The notes beneath the pieces are model-generated. The model saw nothing but the letters and a program-made list of their open reading frames with translations, was not told the DNA's origin and made no database searches. From contig JAGVSM010001407.1 in NCBI GenBank assembly GCA_022494885.1, positions 124,001 to 188,000 of the forward strand: DNA of 64,000 nt. The letters run 5' to 3'. This document shows, piece by piece, positions 45,560 to 56,815 of this stretch. Made by a program: the position numbers and the translations under genes. The stretch comes from Micrasema longulum (Eukaryota; Arthropoda; Insecta; Trichoptera; Brachycentridae). How positions within the stretch are numbered: position 1 is the stretch's first letter; every line of letters begins with the position of its first letter.

Positions 45560-45705
45560 GTTGGCCTCGTGGTGTCGTGGTTAGCGCGTTTGTCTACCTC
45601 CATACAAGAGGTCTCGGGTTCCGACATGGTTGAGATGAAATATTTATTTAAAAAGATGTTTTTACACTAGAATATTTCATAGTCCCTGGACTGGTTTCGT
45701 TTTTT
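45560..45705 (+). repeat. tRNA-derived SINE (family S1), plus strand
   Basis: GGCCTCGTGGTGTCGTGGTT, AGGTCTCGGGTTCCGACATG, then TTTTTACACTAGAATATTTC and GTCCCTGGACTGG; the 3' part is missing. Confidence 0.8.
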
Positions 45706-45839
45706 ATCACAATCAATTAAAACACATACAAACATCTAACATTTCAGATGTTATTAAAAGAAATAATTAAAAAATCACTTGAATCGCATTGAGAAGGTCG
45801 CAGGATTTGATTGGAATTGAAAAAGAAGCTGATAAATTA

Positions 45840-46065
45840 TCCATTTTGATTACCGAAAAATACGACTTTTGACAGATCGCGTGCTTATTCCAGCGTTATA
45901 CCACATAATGTGCAGGTATAAGTTTCTATGGTCGCTATCCCAGATTTAAACCGAGTTCAACTCTATGCGAGGTTTATAAGTAATACTTTTTTCTATACCA
46001 TCATTATTCTACCACTATTCTCAAGCTTAACTTTATACCCGATTTATAAGCAAGGCCCGTAGTAT
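45840..46065. repeat. Dispersed repeat related to 32930-33060
   Basis: CTTTATACCCGATTTATAAG and CAAGGCC at its right end are the complement of GGCCTTACTCATAAAC ... GGCATAAAGTTA at 32931. Confidence 0.45.
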
Positions 46066-46510
46066 TTACCCTAATATTTTATAATCTTTCACGCTTTTTT
46101 ATTCATATCTAAAATGTGACGATTTATTCCCAGTTTTCAACTTCACCTCCCTCGGCACTACCGCCATATCAGGTTGGATAATACTAGAATTTGCTGAGGA
46201 ATGTATTGGTGTGTATGCATAAACTTATTGGACTTGTTTAGGAGATTTTATCACATATTTCTATTATTTGGATATAAGAAATAAACTGTTTTCCCAGCTG
46301 TTCTAAATCGCCGATTATTTACCCATCACATCGTAAGCCACTGTTTGCGAATGTTTCGGCTAATATTTGTTGGCTGTATTTTTTTTCGCTGTTATATATT
46401 TTTTTTTCCATTTTCTACGCACATTCGGCGCAATACCCACTATCCAAAAAATTACACGTGTCCAAACCTGTTCTTCTTGTGAACTTTACTTTCATATATC
46501 ACACCTACGA

Positions 46511-46880
46511 TATACAGGGTGTTCATTAAACCCTGTCACATCCGAAACCACGATGATCAGTGTGAGCAAGAAGGCATATTGGCACATTTTTATTTTTTTT
46601 GGAACTCAATAAATTTAAGAAAATAAAATACCAAAAAAAGCAAATAATTGCTTGCTTCTGCAGAGGAGAAACGAGGGGGGAGTCTGATACGCCGACAACC
46701 GCGCGTCTGCGCTCCTCTCACTTATCTCCTGCAGAAGTGAGCAACCATTTGTTTTGTTTATATTTTATTGTTAAAATTTTTCTTTGTTCTAAATATTTTT
46801 TTAAACACGCCAATATGTCTTCTTGTCCATACTGATCATCGTAGTTTCGGATGTAGCAGGGTTTAAAGAACACCTGTATA
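46511..46880. mobile_element. Family B foldback MITE, copy 3
   Basis: CAGGGTGTTCATTAAACCCT ... GTTTAAAGAACACCTG with TATA on both sides (46511-46514 and 46877-46880). Confidence 0.82.
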
Positions 46881-47084
46881 ATTTTTATGTATATTTTTTT
46901 GTTTTTTTTAAATTTATTAAACGGCACTTTATTACACATTATTTTAGACATAAGTCCCAACTCCATGTGTAAGAAGCTAATTCACAAATAATATTATTTA
47001 AGAATTCGATTATTGTACTATCTGTCAGATTGAGAAAATAGTGTGTTTTGAAGCCGGTAGATATTAAGCGTTCGGTAAGTCATC

Positions 47085-47345
47085 ATCATCATCATTCCCG
47101 TTCTGCACCTAATGGCGCATAGGGCACTGCATTGGTACACCAATCGCACCGTATCTTGATCATTTTTTGTTACATGAAAGTAAGATGATCAGTCTTACGC
47201 TTCAGGTACCAGTCTAGGGACTATGAAATATTTTAGTGTAAAAACACTCTTTGAAATTATATTTCATATCAGCCATGTCGGGAATCGAACCCGATACCTC
47301 TTGCATGGTAGGCAAATGCGCTGACCATTACACCACGAGGCCGAC
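47085..47345 (-). repeat. tRNA-derived SINE (family S1), near full length
   Basis: Minus strand, starting with the (CAT)n end, then CACCTAATGGCGCATAGGGC, TTGCTACATG-like and CAGGTACCAGTCTAGGGACT, GGGAATCGAACCCGATACC, CATTACACCACGAGGCCG. Confidence 0.82.
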
Positions 47346-47539
47346 AGAATCAAATCAGAAAGATCAAAAACACAGCAATAATAATAAAAATTAAACAAAT
47401 ATATGGCACATCAACATGGTAAACAGAAAACTCAAACATTCGTAAAATGGAGTCTTAAAAATCTGATTTTGAGTTAAGTATTCACAGAATAAATTATTTT
47501 AAAAACTCTCATATGCTAAAAAACCAACCTTTTTATAAA

Positions 47540-47710
47540 TTTTGGTTACATGAAGATAAGGTGATCAGAATGGTGGTTCAGGTGCCAATCCAGGGACTAT
47601 GAATTATTCTAGTGTAAAAACACGTTTTTAAATAAATATTTTATGTCAATCGAACCAGAGACCTCTTGCTTGGTAGGCAAACGCGCTGACCACTACACCA
47701 CGAGGCCTAA
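47540..47710 (-). repeat. tRNA-derived SINE (family S1)
   Basis: Counterpart of 44375-44545 in the duplicated block; the B box is partly deleted (AATCGAACCAGAGACC). Confidence 0.78.
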
Positions 47711-48320
47711 AACAAAAAATAGACATAATTTTATCTTTACGATTTAACCGCTTTATGACACACTTAAACACCTATTTGATCGCGGCCATTCTTGAACAGT
47801 GTCGTATTTCAACTATTTCTTTATCAAGATTAGATATTCTTTGAAAAATATATTTCAATTTTCAAAAACAAACTTAAATACCATCTGAAGTATTGGCATT
47901 ACTTGAATGAGTGAAAAAAACTTCCTTAAAAAAACATGGTTTAAAACAAATAATATTTCGTTTTTTAGGCTTTCCTGTAAACTCTGTTTTTTCGACTTGT
48001 GAAACTATTTTATCAGATGTGCGATATACATAATGTTTGTTTCGGGAGATAGTTGTTTTGTCTGTGTGTGTATCTTTATAAATGTACATGATAAATGCAT
48101 AATTTATGCATAAGTATGTGACAGTAAAACTCCTCAATCACCGCCAAGATATATTACAATATTTTGAGTTTGTACAAATTTTTGTATGTAAGAACTGGAT
48201 TCAACCCTCTAGGGAGCTGTTCATTCATTTATTACTCCATGTCCGCTCCCTAGTTGGAGCATATGGTGTCCACAAAGTTCCTAAAGCATCTCTGTCGGCT
48301 GCCAGCTCCCGTGCATCCTT

Positions 48321-48540
48321 TCAAGTCAGGTTCGCGTCCCGTAGTACTGATACGAACTGCCGATGAACAGTCAACAGTGGACATCCAGGACGTCGAGAAC
48401 CTGATGCATTGTAAAGTAGGCAAGCGGAGTACTCAGGAGGCATCTGCAGCACATGGCCAAGCCAACCGTATCGCCTCCGCTTGATGACAGTTTTCACCGG
48501 AGCTGCGTCCGTTCTCTTATTACTTAGGGAGCTGTTAATA
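48321..48540 (-). pseudogene. LINE C-terminal fragment
   Basis: Minus strand: NKRTDAAPVKTVIKRRRYGW then LGHVLQMPPE and SRRPGCPLLT, matching the IRRRRWxWLGHVLRM ... RRRGRP region that closes some non-LTR reverse transcriptases. AGGGAGCTGTT occurs on both sides (48211 and 48528). Confidence 0.65.
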
Positions 48541-48564
48541 TAAACATAATACAACAAAGATGCA

Positions 48565-48910
48565 CAACATTTTAGAGTAAGGTAAATAGAAATCTAGGCA
48601 TCTACAGGGCTTATGACCTATAATTGGCTGGTTTGGCAATATGCCCGCCCTTATGCATGTGTATGTAAACTGTAAATGTATATAAAGTGTTAAAATAAAT
48701 AAAATTGGCTGGTTTAAGTGGCCATTTTACGCACTGTATAACATTCACCATTCTGCCTATATTTGAACATCTTTATTCCTTCAATTATGTTTTGAAGTGT
48801 GTAAAGTGCACACTTAAACCAGCCAATGACAGGTCATAAGTCCCGTAGATGCCTTGACTTATATATACCCTTCTCTAAAATGTTCTTTATCTTTGTTGTA
48901 ATATGTTTAC
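48565..48910. mobile_element. Family A foldback element with a LINE tail inserted
   Basis: Arms pair (AATCTAGGCATCTACAGGGC and GTCCCGTAGATGCC-type). The left arm is split at 48635-48705 by GGCAATATGCCCGCCCTTAT ... AAATAAATAAAA, a LINE 3' tail also found at 60615 and, inverted, 60795-60905; GGCTGGTTT repeats on both sides of the insert as its target duplication. Confidence 0.7.
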
Positions 48911-49042
48911 CAAGATATTTTATATTTTCATCGTTAAACCGGCCGACCCCTAAGGGCTAGTTGTTTTTAAAAAATAACTTAAATCATTTTTGCGTTTTTG
49001 TAAAAATGGACAAAATAAGTTGAATAAAAAAATAATTTTACA

Positions 49043-49590
49043 GTGCAACTGTGTCTAAGACAAAATCCCGTTGATAAAGATAATAATCGATTAAAAAATG
49101 CGTTTCTAGTATCTAGAGTCGATTATTGTAATGGTATCTATGCAGGTCTACCAATGAACAAAATGACTCGCCTACAGTCTGTATTAAATGCTGCAGCGAA
49201 ACTTATCTTCGGGATCTTTAAATTCAGTCATATCACTCCACTACTTCGGGAATTACACTGGCTACGTTTTCCACAGAGGTCGGAATACAAACTCTGTAGG
49301 CTTATGTATAAATCACTGCACAACTCCCAAATATCTGAGGGAACTATGCATTCCAGATGAACTAGCTGATAGGCGACTACGCGTAGATCAGCTACGTCTA
49401 CGGCGAAAGAGAAAGTTATTATACCTCTACGCAAACACCGCACTAAATTTAGTGAACGCGCATTTGCGGTCGCAGGCCCTATGCTATGGCATGGAATGCT
49501 CTCCCAGCAGAGGTGCGAGGCTGTGAGACTGAAGTGATGTTTCGGAAAAACCTTAAAACCCAATTGTTCTCTAAATCGTTTGAATAAATC
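49043..49590 (+). pseudogene. CR1/L2-like LINE, C-terminal reverse-transcriptase region
   Basis: VSRVDYCNGIYAGLPMNKMT, RLQSVLNAAAKLIFGI, FSHITPLLRELHWL, then frame changes to YLRELCIPDELADRRLR and finally WNALPAEVRGCETEVMFRKN, all in family order. At least two frameshifts. A 3' tail with GGCGCTATACAAGTTATCCA follows at about 50157. Confidence 0.82.
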
Positions 49591-50186
49591 CGTAGCATGT
49601 CACAAAAAAAATAATTGTTTTAGTTAAATTGCAAATTAAAAAGCTTCAATTTCGTATTTTACACGTATCTTAATTTTTTAAAATTATAAATGGTATATTC
49701 TGTAATTTATTTTTGTTCTTCAATTTTTAATTACTAACGATATATTTTAAAATTTGTATTTGTCGTTCAATTTTTATTATTATCGGTATTTCTCTAATTT
49801 ATAATAATTATGTCTCATTTATTTACTATTAATGGCATATTTTCTAATTTATTTTTATGATTCAATTTTTATTATTATTACTTGCATGTTTTCTAATTTA
49901 TATTTATATTGATTTTTTCTAATGTAATTATTATTCTTTGAACTTATTAAGCATCATTTAATGAAGTTAAAAAAAAAAACACATGAAAAAAAATAAGGTT
50001 CTTCCTAAACACAGGAATTTCCTAGCTATTCGGGACCTGAAACAAATAAACTCTGTCCATTTTTAAACTGTGAAATACATAAATAAATAAATTAAAATTT
50101 ATATATCTATAGAATCACTTTGTAGAGCCCCCTTGAGGAATAATATTGCGAAAATGGCGCTATACAAGTTATCCATAATAATACTA

Positions 50187-50312
50187 ATGATGACGATATG
50201 ACGACGACTATAACGATGACGATGACGACGACTATAACGATGACGACGACGACGACGACGATGACGACGACGACGATGACGACGACGACGACGACGACGA
50301 CAAGGATGAGTG
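50187..50312 (+). repeat. GAC/GAT trinucleotide microsatellite
   Basis: About 40 imperfect units of GAC and GAT, directly after the CR1/L2-like 3' tail, so it may have grown from the LINE end. Confidence 0.9.
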
Positions 50313-50442
50313 TAGGCTCGATTACTTAGTACTAAATTGTATACACTGTATGAGCATCAGTAATTGCTGCTAAACTGAAAATATCCACTTCTAATTACTG
50401 GATTGAGTTGGTGTTCATGTTTCGTGCGAAATAGGCAGTTAA

Positions 50443-50634
50443 ATCAATGATTTTCCAGTTAAACCACAAACTGGTATCGCAGAAGCGCGGACCATTATGT
50501 TGATCAGACTTCCTGGTAAACTGTACACACGGAATATTGCAAATGATGACCCAGGAACGGTACAACTGGTAAATCTGGAGTCCCGAGCTATTGCGCATTA
50601 TATCGCCTCTAGGATTTGTGGTCCGTTACAGTAA
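50443..50634 (+). other. Exon-like open island, unrecognised
   Basis: An open frame closed by TAA at 50632-50634. With acceptor TTTTCCAG (50451-50458) and donor GTAATT (50631) it would be an exon of 172 nt encoding KPQTGIAEARTIMLIRLPGK, then LYTRNIANDDPGTVQLVNLE and SRAIAHYIASRICGPL. Balanced composition in an AT-rich setting. It does not look like F-BAR sequence, and I do not recognise the family. Confidence 0.25.
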
Positions 50635-50639
50635 TTACC

Positions 50640-51010
50640 ATCATTACAATATTTCTCTGTCCGCACCTAGTGGTGCATGGGGCACTGCATTGGAACACCA
50701 GATCATTTTAGTTGCATGACAGATAAGGTGATCATTCTTACGCTTCAGGGCCAGTCCGATGAAAATGAAATATTGCAGTGTAAAACCACCTTTAAAGCTA
50801 TATTTCACCCCCTGTGACGGGAATCGAACTTAAAATCTCAAATATGGTAGGCGAACGTGTTCACCACTATACTATGAAGAGGGCTCATCTCCACTTGATT
50901 TCATTCTTCAGGATTTTTACCCGTGAGTAGCCATCCAGTCGAAAACACTCGTCGAGGGTTCTTGTTGTGTTTCAGACACAAAAATGTATTCGTCATCCGC
51001 CTTGACGCAG
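50640..51010 (-). repeat. tRNA-derived SINE (family S1), near full length
   Basis: Minus strand: GGCGGATGACGAATACATTT, CGACTGGATGGCTACTCACG, tRNA-like part (B box complement GGGAATCGAACTTAAAA, decayed), tail CACCTAGTGGTGCATGGGGC. Confidence 0.75.
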
Positions 51011-51126
51011 AATTAAAATTGCAAATTCATAAAAAAATTTCTTGATATGCCCACAAGATTCATACCTTAAATATAACAAACATTTATGCTTTTGCTAATG
51101 TCAAGATTATCTTGATAATTTATATA

Positions 51127-51482
51127 TATACAGGATGTCCCTTAAACCCTGTCACATCCAAAACCACGATGATCAGTATGGGCAAGAAGACATATTAGCA
51201 TATTAAAAAAAATATTTAGAACAAAGAAAATCGAAAAAATAAAATATTAAAAAAACAAATGGTTGCTCACTTCTGCATAGGAGAAGTGAGGGGAGCGCGG
51301 CGCAGTATCATACTCCCCCCTGCCCCTCCTCGTTTTTACCCTGCAGAAGAAAGCAACCATTTGCCTTTTTTGATATTTAATTTTAAATTTTTTTTATTTG
51401 TTTTAAAAAATTATTTTAATGTACCAATATGTCTTCTGAATCATACTGATCATCGTGGTTTCGGATGTGATAGAGTTTAATG
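51127..51482. mobile_element. Family B foldback MITE, copy 4
   Basis: CAGGATGTCCCTTAAACCCT ... TTTCGGATGTGATAGAGTTT; the right terminus is eroded. The left flank is a TATATATA run. Confidence 0.78.
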
Positions 51483-51675
51483 TATATTTTTTTAATATGT
51501 TCCTGACCAAAGGGGCAATGAAATCAGTTGAGTTAAATTAAATTGATATCGCGGTTAAATTAATTTAAAGTTCAAAAAGTCATTATTTTGTAGTAGGTTT
51601 TTAATATGAGCGAAACCGATATTTTGCTATGATGTCACATGTCTATATTACTTACATACTTATCGGGTCCAGGCT

Positions 51676-52113
51676 TCAGACCTTGCCACTCCAGTGTGCA
51701 GCGACAGATATCGCCTTGTCAGTGGCCATCCTCAAATCATTATCATCACAAGTTAACTGCATTTGTGGACACCGCAGCAGATGAGGATCATCCTGCGCCT
51801 CTCCACGATCGCAGTTCATGTCATCTCCCTCCAGAAAACCCCACCTCTGTTGATGGTATTTGCACCTAGACACCCCTACCTTTAGTCTATTGAGAACTTT
51901 CCACGAAGGGAAGTCCAAATTGTGGGCGGTGTTTATGCTTTCAGATGGCATTATCCAGAGCCTATCGCCAAGTTCCTCTCTCCACAGATCCTCTGCGTTT
52001 TTCTGCAGAGGTCTCCAAGTTAGTTGTGACTTTGAGAAAACTCCTTCTCGATCCCAGACGATGATCGTAAAAGCGGTGTCAACATTGAAAATAACACTTG
52101 ATATATTTCTCAA
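51676..52113 (-). pseudogene. LINE C-terminal open frame
   Basis: 145-codon uninterrupted frame: FPSWKVLNRLKVGVSRCKYH, QQRWGFLEGDDMNCDRGEAQ, DDPHLLRCPQMQLTC, NDLRMATDKAISVAAHWSG. The WKxLNRLRxGVGRC ... CxC ... HLLxCP pattern is the C-terminal domain seen after the reverse transcriptase of an insect LINE class. 5'-truncated copy. Confidence 0.78.
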
Positions 52114-52764
52114 ATGAGTTTTGTTTTGCTGTGACTTGCCTAAATCATATTATTTTTGTAAATTATGGAAAATTGATTAATCAATAAACAAAGTAATTTT
52201 TTTGTTTTTAAATAGTTGCTTTTCAAAATGTCATCTTTTGCTTTATTACAGCACCGTTTGCCTAGTGCTTTTACAGATCCCGATTTTAGTCACAAATTAG
52301 AAAAAATAAATGTCATTACGTCAAATAAAATTTCAATCGACATCCAAGTACGTGAGTTAAAAGATAACTTTGGGTGCGTTTTTATCAAAAGTCGTGTTTG
52401 ATGTTAGCATCGTACCAAATCATGGTGTCATTTTCTTTTGATTATGTCTTTAAAATACTTTTAAAACACACGAAGTAATAAAAAATCCCGTTTTATAGTT
52501 TATCGAATTTCTTCCGAGTAACACTTTAATTTTAAAGTAAATGTGGCCTTTTGATCACGAAATTTTACGTCTTTTGGTCACGAAATAACACGATTTTTAT
52601 AGATTTCGGTAAATCACAGTAACCTTTTAATTTTATTCTTTTTTATAACTTACAATTAATTGCATTTAATTTAAGAGTATTCGTCTATTTATATCGGTAT
52701 AATTCCGTTTAATAACTGTCAACAACATTTAATTAACTCTTTATAAGCGCGAAGAAAATAGCAT

Positions 52765-53030
52765 TTCATCATCATTCCCTTTCCGCGCCTAATGGTGCAT
52801 AGGGCACTGCATTGGTACACTAATCTACGCGTATCTTGATCATTTTTGTTACATGAAGATAAGATGTTCAGTCTTACGCTTCAGGTACCAGTCTAGGGAC
52901 TATGAAATATTCTGGTGGGAAAATACCATTTTAAATCAATATTTCATATCAACCATGTCGGGAATCGAACCCGAGACTTCTCGCACGGTAGGGAAATGCG
53001 CTGACCATTACACCACGAGGCCGATAGCAT
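52765..53030 (-). repeat. tRNA-derived SINE (family S1)
   Basis: CGCCTAATGGTGCATAGGGC, CAGGTACCAGTCTAGGGACT, GGGAATCGAACCCGAGACT, CATTACACCACGAGGCCG in minus-strand order. Confidence 0.82.
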
Positions 53031-53524
53031 TTCAGTTAGTGGATAATTGTCTTCCATACATTCGTCCTTTCTACAAAACGGACCGTCATCGTAATTAGAC
53101 GTGATGCTACGCAAAAATATGGCGTCGTGTGTAATGAAAAATGCTTCAATTTCATTGCAACTCTGAAAAACAGATAATAAAATAATATAAATAAATAAAA
53201 ATTGACTTGATTAGATGGATTGCAGAAATTGACATTTGGAAATAAGTCCGCCAATGTACAAATATGTATACAACAGATATTTTATACTAATGTTATTAAA
53301 TATTTGTACATATATAACCACGCTTTAAATATTAATAATATTTTATCAGCGAGTACAGCCTTAAAAGAAAAAGAAAATTGAAAAACTAACAATTAAATAC
53401 AAAATCACATCCCTTAATATTTATTTTTATCAATCCTGTCTTAAAATGCATGTCGTGTTGGTTTTATATTTTTGTGCAACAACTATGGTGAAGGTGTATA
53501 GTGTGTTTCGCATGTTGGTTTAAT

Positions 53525-53660
53525 TAGTGTCCTGTAGAAGAGACGTGTACGTCTCGAAACCAGCAAAAAAAAGCAAAAAGAAAAAGTCGGTAAGTGGTTA
53601 TGAACAAATATTTAATAAAATTTAGTAAAATGTTTCACTACAAAGTTAGTGCTTTAAATA
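53525..53660 (+). repeat. Hammerhead-like repeat
   Basis: CCTGTAGAAGAGACGTGTAC then GTCTCGAAACCAGC at 53531-53564 (hairpin AGACGT/ACGTCT), followed at 53641 by CTACAAAGTTAGTGCTTTAA. Confidence 0.5.
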
Positions 53661-53699
53661 TTAATATATAGTTTTATTCGTGATATTATTTATTAATAA

Positions 53700-53995
53700 T
53701 ATTATCGTTGATTGAACCAACTGATTCAAGAAGTACAAAGAATTGAAAAATGTTTTCTGGCGTTGTCTAGTATGAAGGTGAAATAATTCAGTCAGATGAA
53801 TCTCATCCGCATCATTTAAGATTTCAGCTATTTAACTTCATAAAAATCAACTGTGGGAGAAATTGAAGAAATGTGAATGTTTAAACATAGGCAGCATCGT
53901 GAATGTTACACAATAATGTAACCACTTGACACAGACAATAACAGGTCATCAGCCTCTAAAACGTTATCCATCTCTGTTGTGATATGTTAATCATT
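53700..53995. mobile_element. Family A element, decayed
   Basis: AATAATTCAGTCAGATGAAT, GTTTAAACATAGGCAG, GTGAATGTTACACA and ACAGGTCATCAGCC in family order. Confidence 0.55.
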
Positions 53996-54520
53996 ACTAT
54001 TGCATTACATCTAATACATAAATACTGGCTAATTAGTAAATATCTTAGAATACCATCCCATAGTTTGTTGTGTTTTTCCAATGGATGATTGCGACTCATT
54101 GTTCTGAAATTATTTATTAATCATTACACAATTGCATTCAGATAATCCTATTTCTCAGATTTAATTGCAATTAGCTATGAGAAAATCTGAAATGAAAGTG
54201 AAGAAGATGTATAATCTATTATTCACTCCAGATGCAAATCTGTCAGAGAAATGTTGCGATGATATCACTTTCGGTTTTGATAATTATTCGGTTATTATCA
54301 ATATCACGGTAATATTGAAGAAAGATAACAACTCATAAACAAATTCAATTTCAGTATCACAAAGATAAAACACGTAGTTACGGATTCCGGATTCTATAAT
54401 CTAAATAGTCCAATAATACTGCAAAATCCTACGTTTATGTTGACAGTAGAAGTTTTTTTTTTAAAGAGAAATACTCGAGATCTTATTTACTCAAATATTA
54501 AAAATTTTCAATTGATAAGA
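53996..54520. other. Intron 2 sequence, nothing recognised
   Basis: AT-rich, no features recognised. Confidence 0.4.
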
Positions 54521-54521
54521 T

Positions 54522-54783
54522 CAAATAAGTATTTTACCAGGGGACAAAAACATAAATATTTACAACTAGTTTGCTAACAGTTCATTTTTGTGAGTTTTTG
54601 GACCGAAATTGGTATTAAGCTTTTATTATTTAAAAGGTGGGAAAAGAACATATGGCGAAATACAACAGAGTGGGAGATACACATTTTAACAGATAAAGTT
54701 AGCACAATACTTGATTTTTGACAGGGAAGTTTACATACCTTACATGTTTCTGTCCCCTGTTAAAATACTTATTGATCTTATCT
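54522..54783. mobile_element. Foldback MITE, about 262 bp
   Basis: Inverted ends TTGATAAGATCAAATAAGTA and TACTTATTGATCTTATCT, continuing through TTTTACCAGGGGACA and TGTCCCCTGTTAAAA. Confidence 0.65.
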
Positions 54784-54833
54784 CCAAAATATGTTAAGAA
54801 TAGTATAAAAACTGTAAATGTTGTAAACAATTC

Positions 54834-54880
54834 ACCAGTCTTGAAGATGCCTACTTAGGCGAAAGCGCTCGTTGGTCAAA
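54834..54880 (+). repeat. Hammerhead-like motif, well-folded copy
   Basis: ACCAGTCTTGAAGATGCCTA then CTTAGGCGAAAGCGCTCG and TTGGT: outer ACCA/TGGT stem, GCCTA/TAGGC hairpin, GAAA, palindromic GCGC, TC. Confidence 0.55.
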
Positions 54881-55556
54881 AAAATAAAAAGTAAAACTAA
54901 ACCAAGAAGTTTCATTGATAAGTTTATTTATAGTTTTCTCATAATCATTAACTATGGAGTTTTATCAAGAAATATCAACAAAAAACATCAATACAAATGT
55001 ATACATCTTTATGTAGTAGCAATTTAATCATAGAAATTTGCAAAGTTTTAATAAAATTAATGTTAGTTTCACTTGATAACCCCCAGGAAGTTATAGCGTA
55101 TCGTATAATTGATTCAGAGAGAGATAAATAAATAATTCGGAAAGTATTAACAGAGACATAATATTTTATTATATCATTCTATTACATCTTGCTCATTTTC
55201 TTATGTAGATCGCATTTAAAATTACATTATATAGTTAAATCTAAATACACATAGTGCTCAATATTTTCACACGTACACGGTTGCACAATATCACTGTGGA
55301 TACATGCATAGTTATGTGTTAAAATTGATGATGTTGTTTGAAGGTCGGTGATCTTATGTGCATAAGTTTGGTTTTCTTGGAATGAATTATTAAACTTGCG
55401 TCGTGGGATCATTTCTGCAGATTTACAAAGTCTTCTTGCAGCAATTTCTCTGCAGTTTTGTTTATTTGTAATTTGAACAACACAATTTGTCACACTTCAC
55501 ACGTATCGTTTAAATACACACGGTACGGTTTATTTAGGGTGGGCGGATTCTTATCA

Positions 55557-55607
55557 ATGGTTTTTCTTTTTCTATCTATTTTTTTTATTTATTCAGTTTC
55601 TGCTCAG
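55557..55607 (+). other. Possible signal-peptide first exon
   Basis: ATG opens MVFLFLSIFFIYSVSAQ, a good hydrophobic signal peptide with a small-residue cleavage site (SVSA), followed at once by a CAG|GTAAAC donor in phase 0. Short first exons of this type are common for secreted insect proteins. No matching downstream exon was found, so chance is not excluded. Confidence 0.25.
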
Positions 55608-55634
55608 GTAAACATTTTGCAAAAGGAAATAGAG

Positions 55635-55682
55635 ATTAGTCGGCCTCATGGTGTGCCGGTTAGTGCGTATACCTGCCATTAA
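55635..55682 (+). repeat. S1 SINE fragment
   Basis: GTCGGCCTCATGGTGTGCCG then GTTAGTGCGTATACCTGCC; tRNA-like head only. Confidence 0.5.
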
Positions 55683-56815
55683 ATAAATAACGTAATTATA
55701 ATCAATCCACTCTATGTTACTATATCGTGCCGGGTGGATTTTTGCTGTGGTGTAAAGGTGAGCTTTTGATAACGATGTTGAAATCAAATCAGTAATGATT
55801 GTGTTTGGTTAACTTATTTTTAAAGCTGGTAAACAAAAGCTTTGTAAATAATTTGTATTCAAACGTCTGTTTGTTTTAAGCTTCCTCACTTTGTGCCTTT
55901 CATACTTGAAATAAGATGGTAATTTAAAACATGCATTTGATTCAGATAATATTTATTTTTTCTGATAGTTGGTAAGTATTCCATGGTTTTCGCTAAACAG
56001 ATAAACCTAAATTATTCATTGGGGTAAAGAAAGCTATTTTTGCGGTTTAAAGACATTTTTTAAAAGAAATACATAATATTTACTTAAAAAAATAAATAGC
56101 GTTTACCGCGAGAAAATATAAACGATAATCTTCTCTTATATACGTTAAATTTACTTAAAATAAGTTATAAAATAATAATATCTGATCTGTTTTTTTTGTA
56201 TTAAATTGTTAATAATCCAACAATGTTTGAGTATGTCCAAATGCTTGAGAATTCACTCGGGAACAAATATACTGATGACCAATAAATATATATATTTCCT
56301 AATGCTTTATCAAATTCCAAGCGCTAATAATTTAACATAAAATTTGGATGGTATTTTAGTTTCTAGTATTTTCATTTGTTTTTTATGTATTTTTTTATTT
56401 TATTGTATTTTTTTATTTTATTGTATTTTTATTTGTTAATTGTTTATAACCTCTGTATATGTAAAATCCCTTTGGGCGTTAATAAATAAATACACCTTGT
56501 AATAATTTTGTAAACAATGTAAACTAATCAAAATACTGGTAATTTGAAGCATACCTTAATGTCGGCAGACTTCCTAATGAAATTGATACACAAGTATCAT
56601 ATCCATAATCAAATTTGCTTTAAGTTATTTAACATGTGAATAATATAACAGGTATGCGGGTTTATCAGCACGATAACAATCTGATGATATTCTTAAAATA
56701 GAACGAGAAATACTCGAACGAAATTATAAAAACCACGTTTTTTCATTAAAAAACAAATATGTGCGGTGTCTACTTATAATATTTTATATTTAATGATTAA
56801 CAAAATGTTTCATTA
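55683..56815. other. Intron 2 sequence with a possible LINE tail
   Basis: Mostly AT-rich. CCCTTTGGGCGTTAATAAAT and A/T repeats near 56470-56495 resemble a LINE 3' tail. GAGTATGTCCAAATGCTTGA at 56229 resembles a family A terminus. Confidence 0.4.

Noticed and set aside
46367..46835. Open frames in and next to the family B MITE
   Set aside because: They run across the inverted arms of the element, and equivalents occur in its other copies; not proteins.
43960..53030. tRNA-like sequences with clear B boxes as real tRNA genes
   Set aside because: They do not complete a tRNA cloverleaf, are followed by a shared non-tRNA body and tail, and occur in many diverged copies: SINEs.
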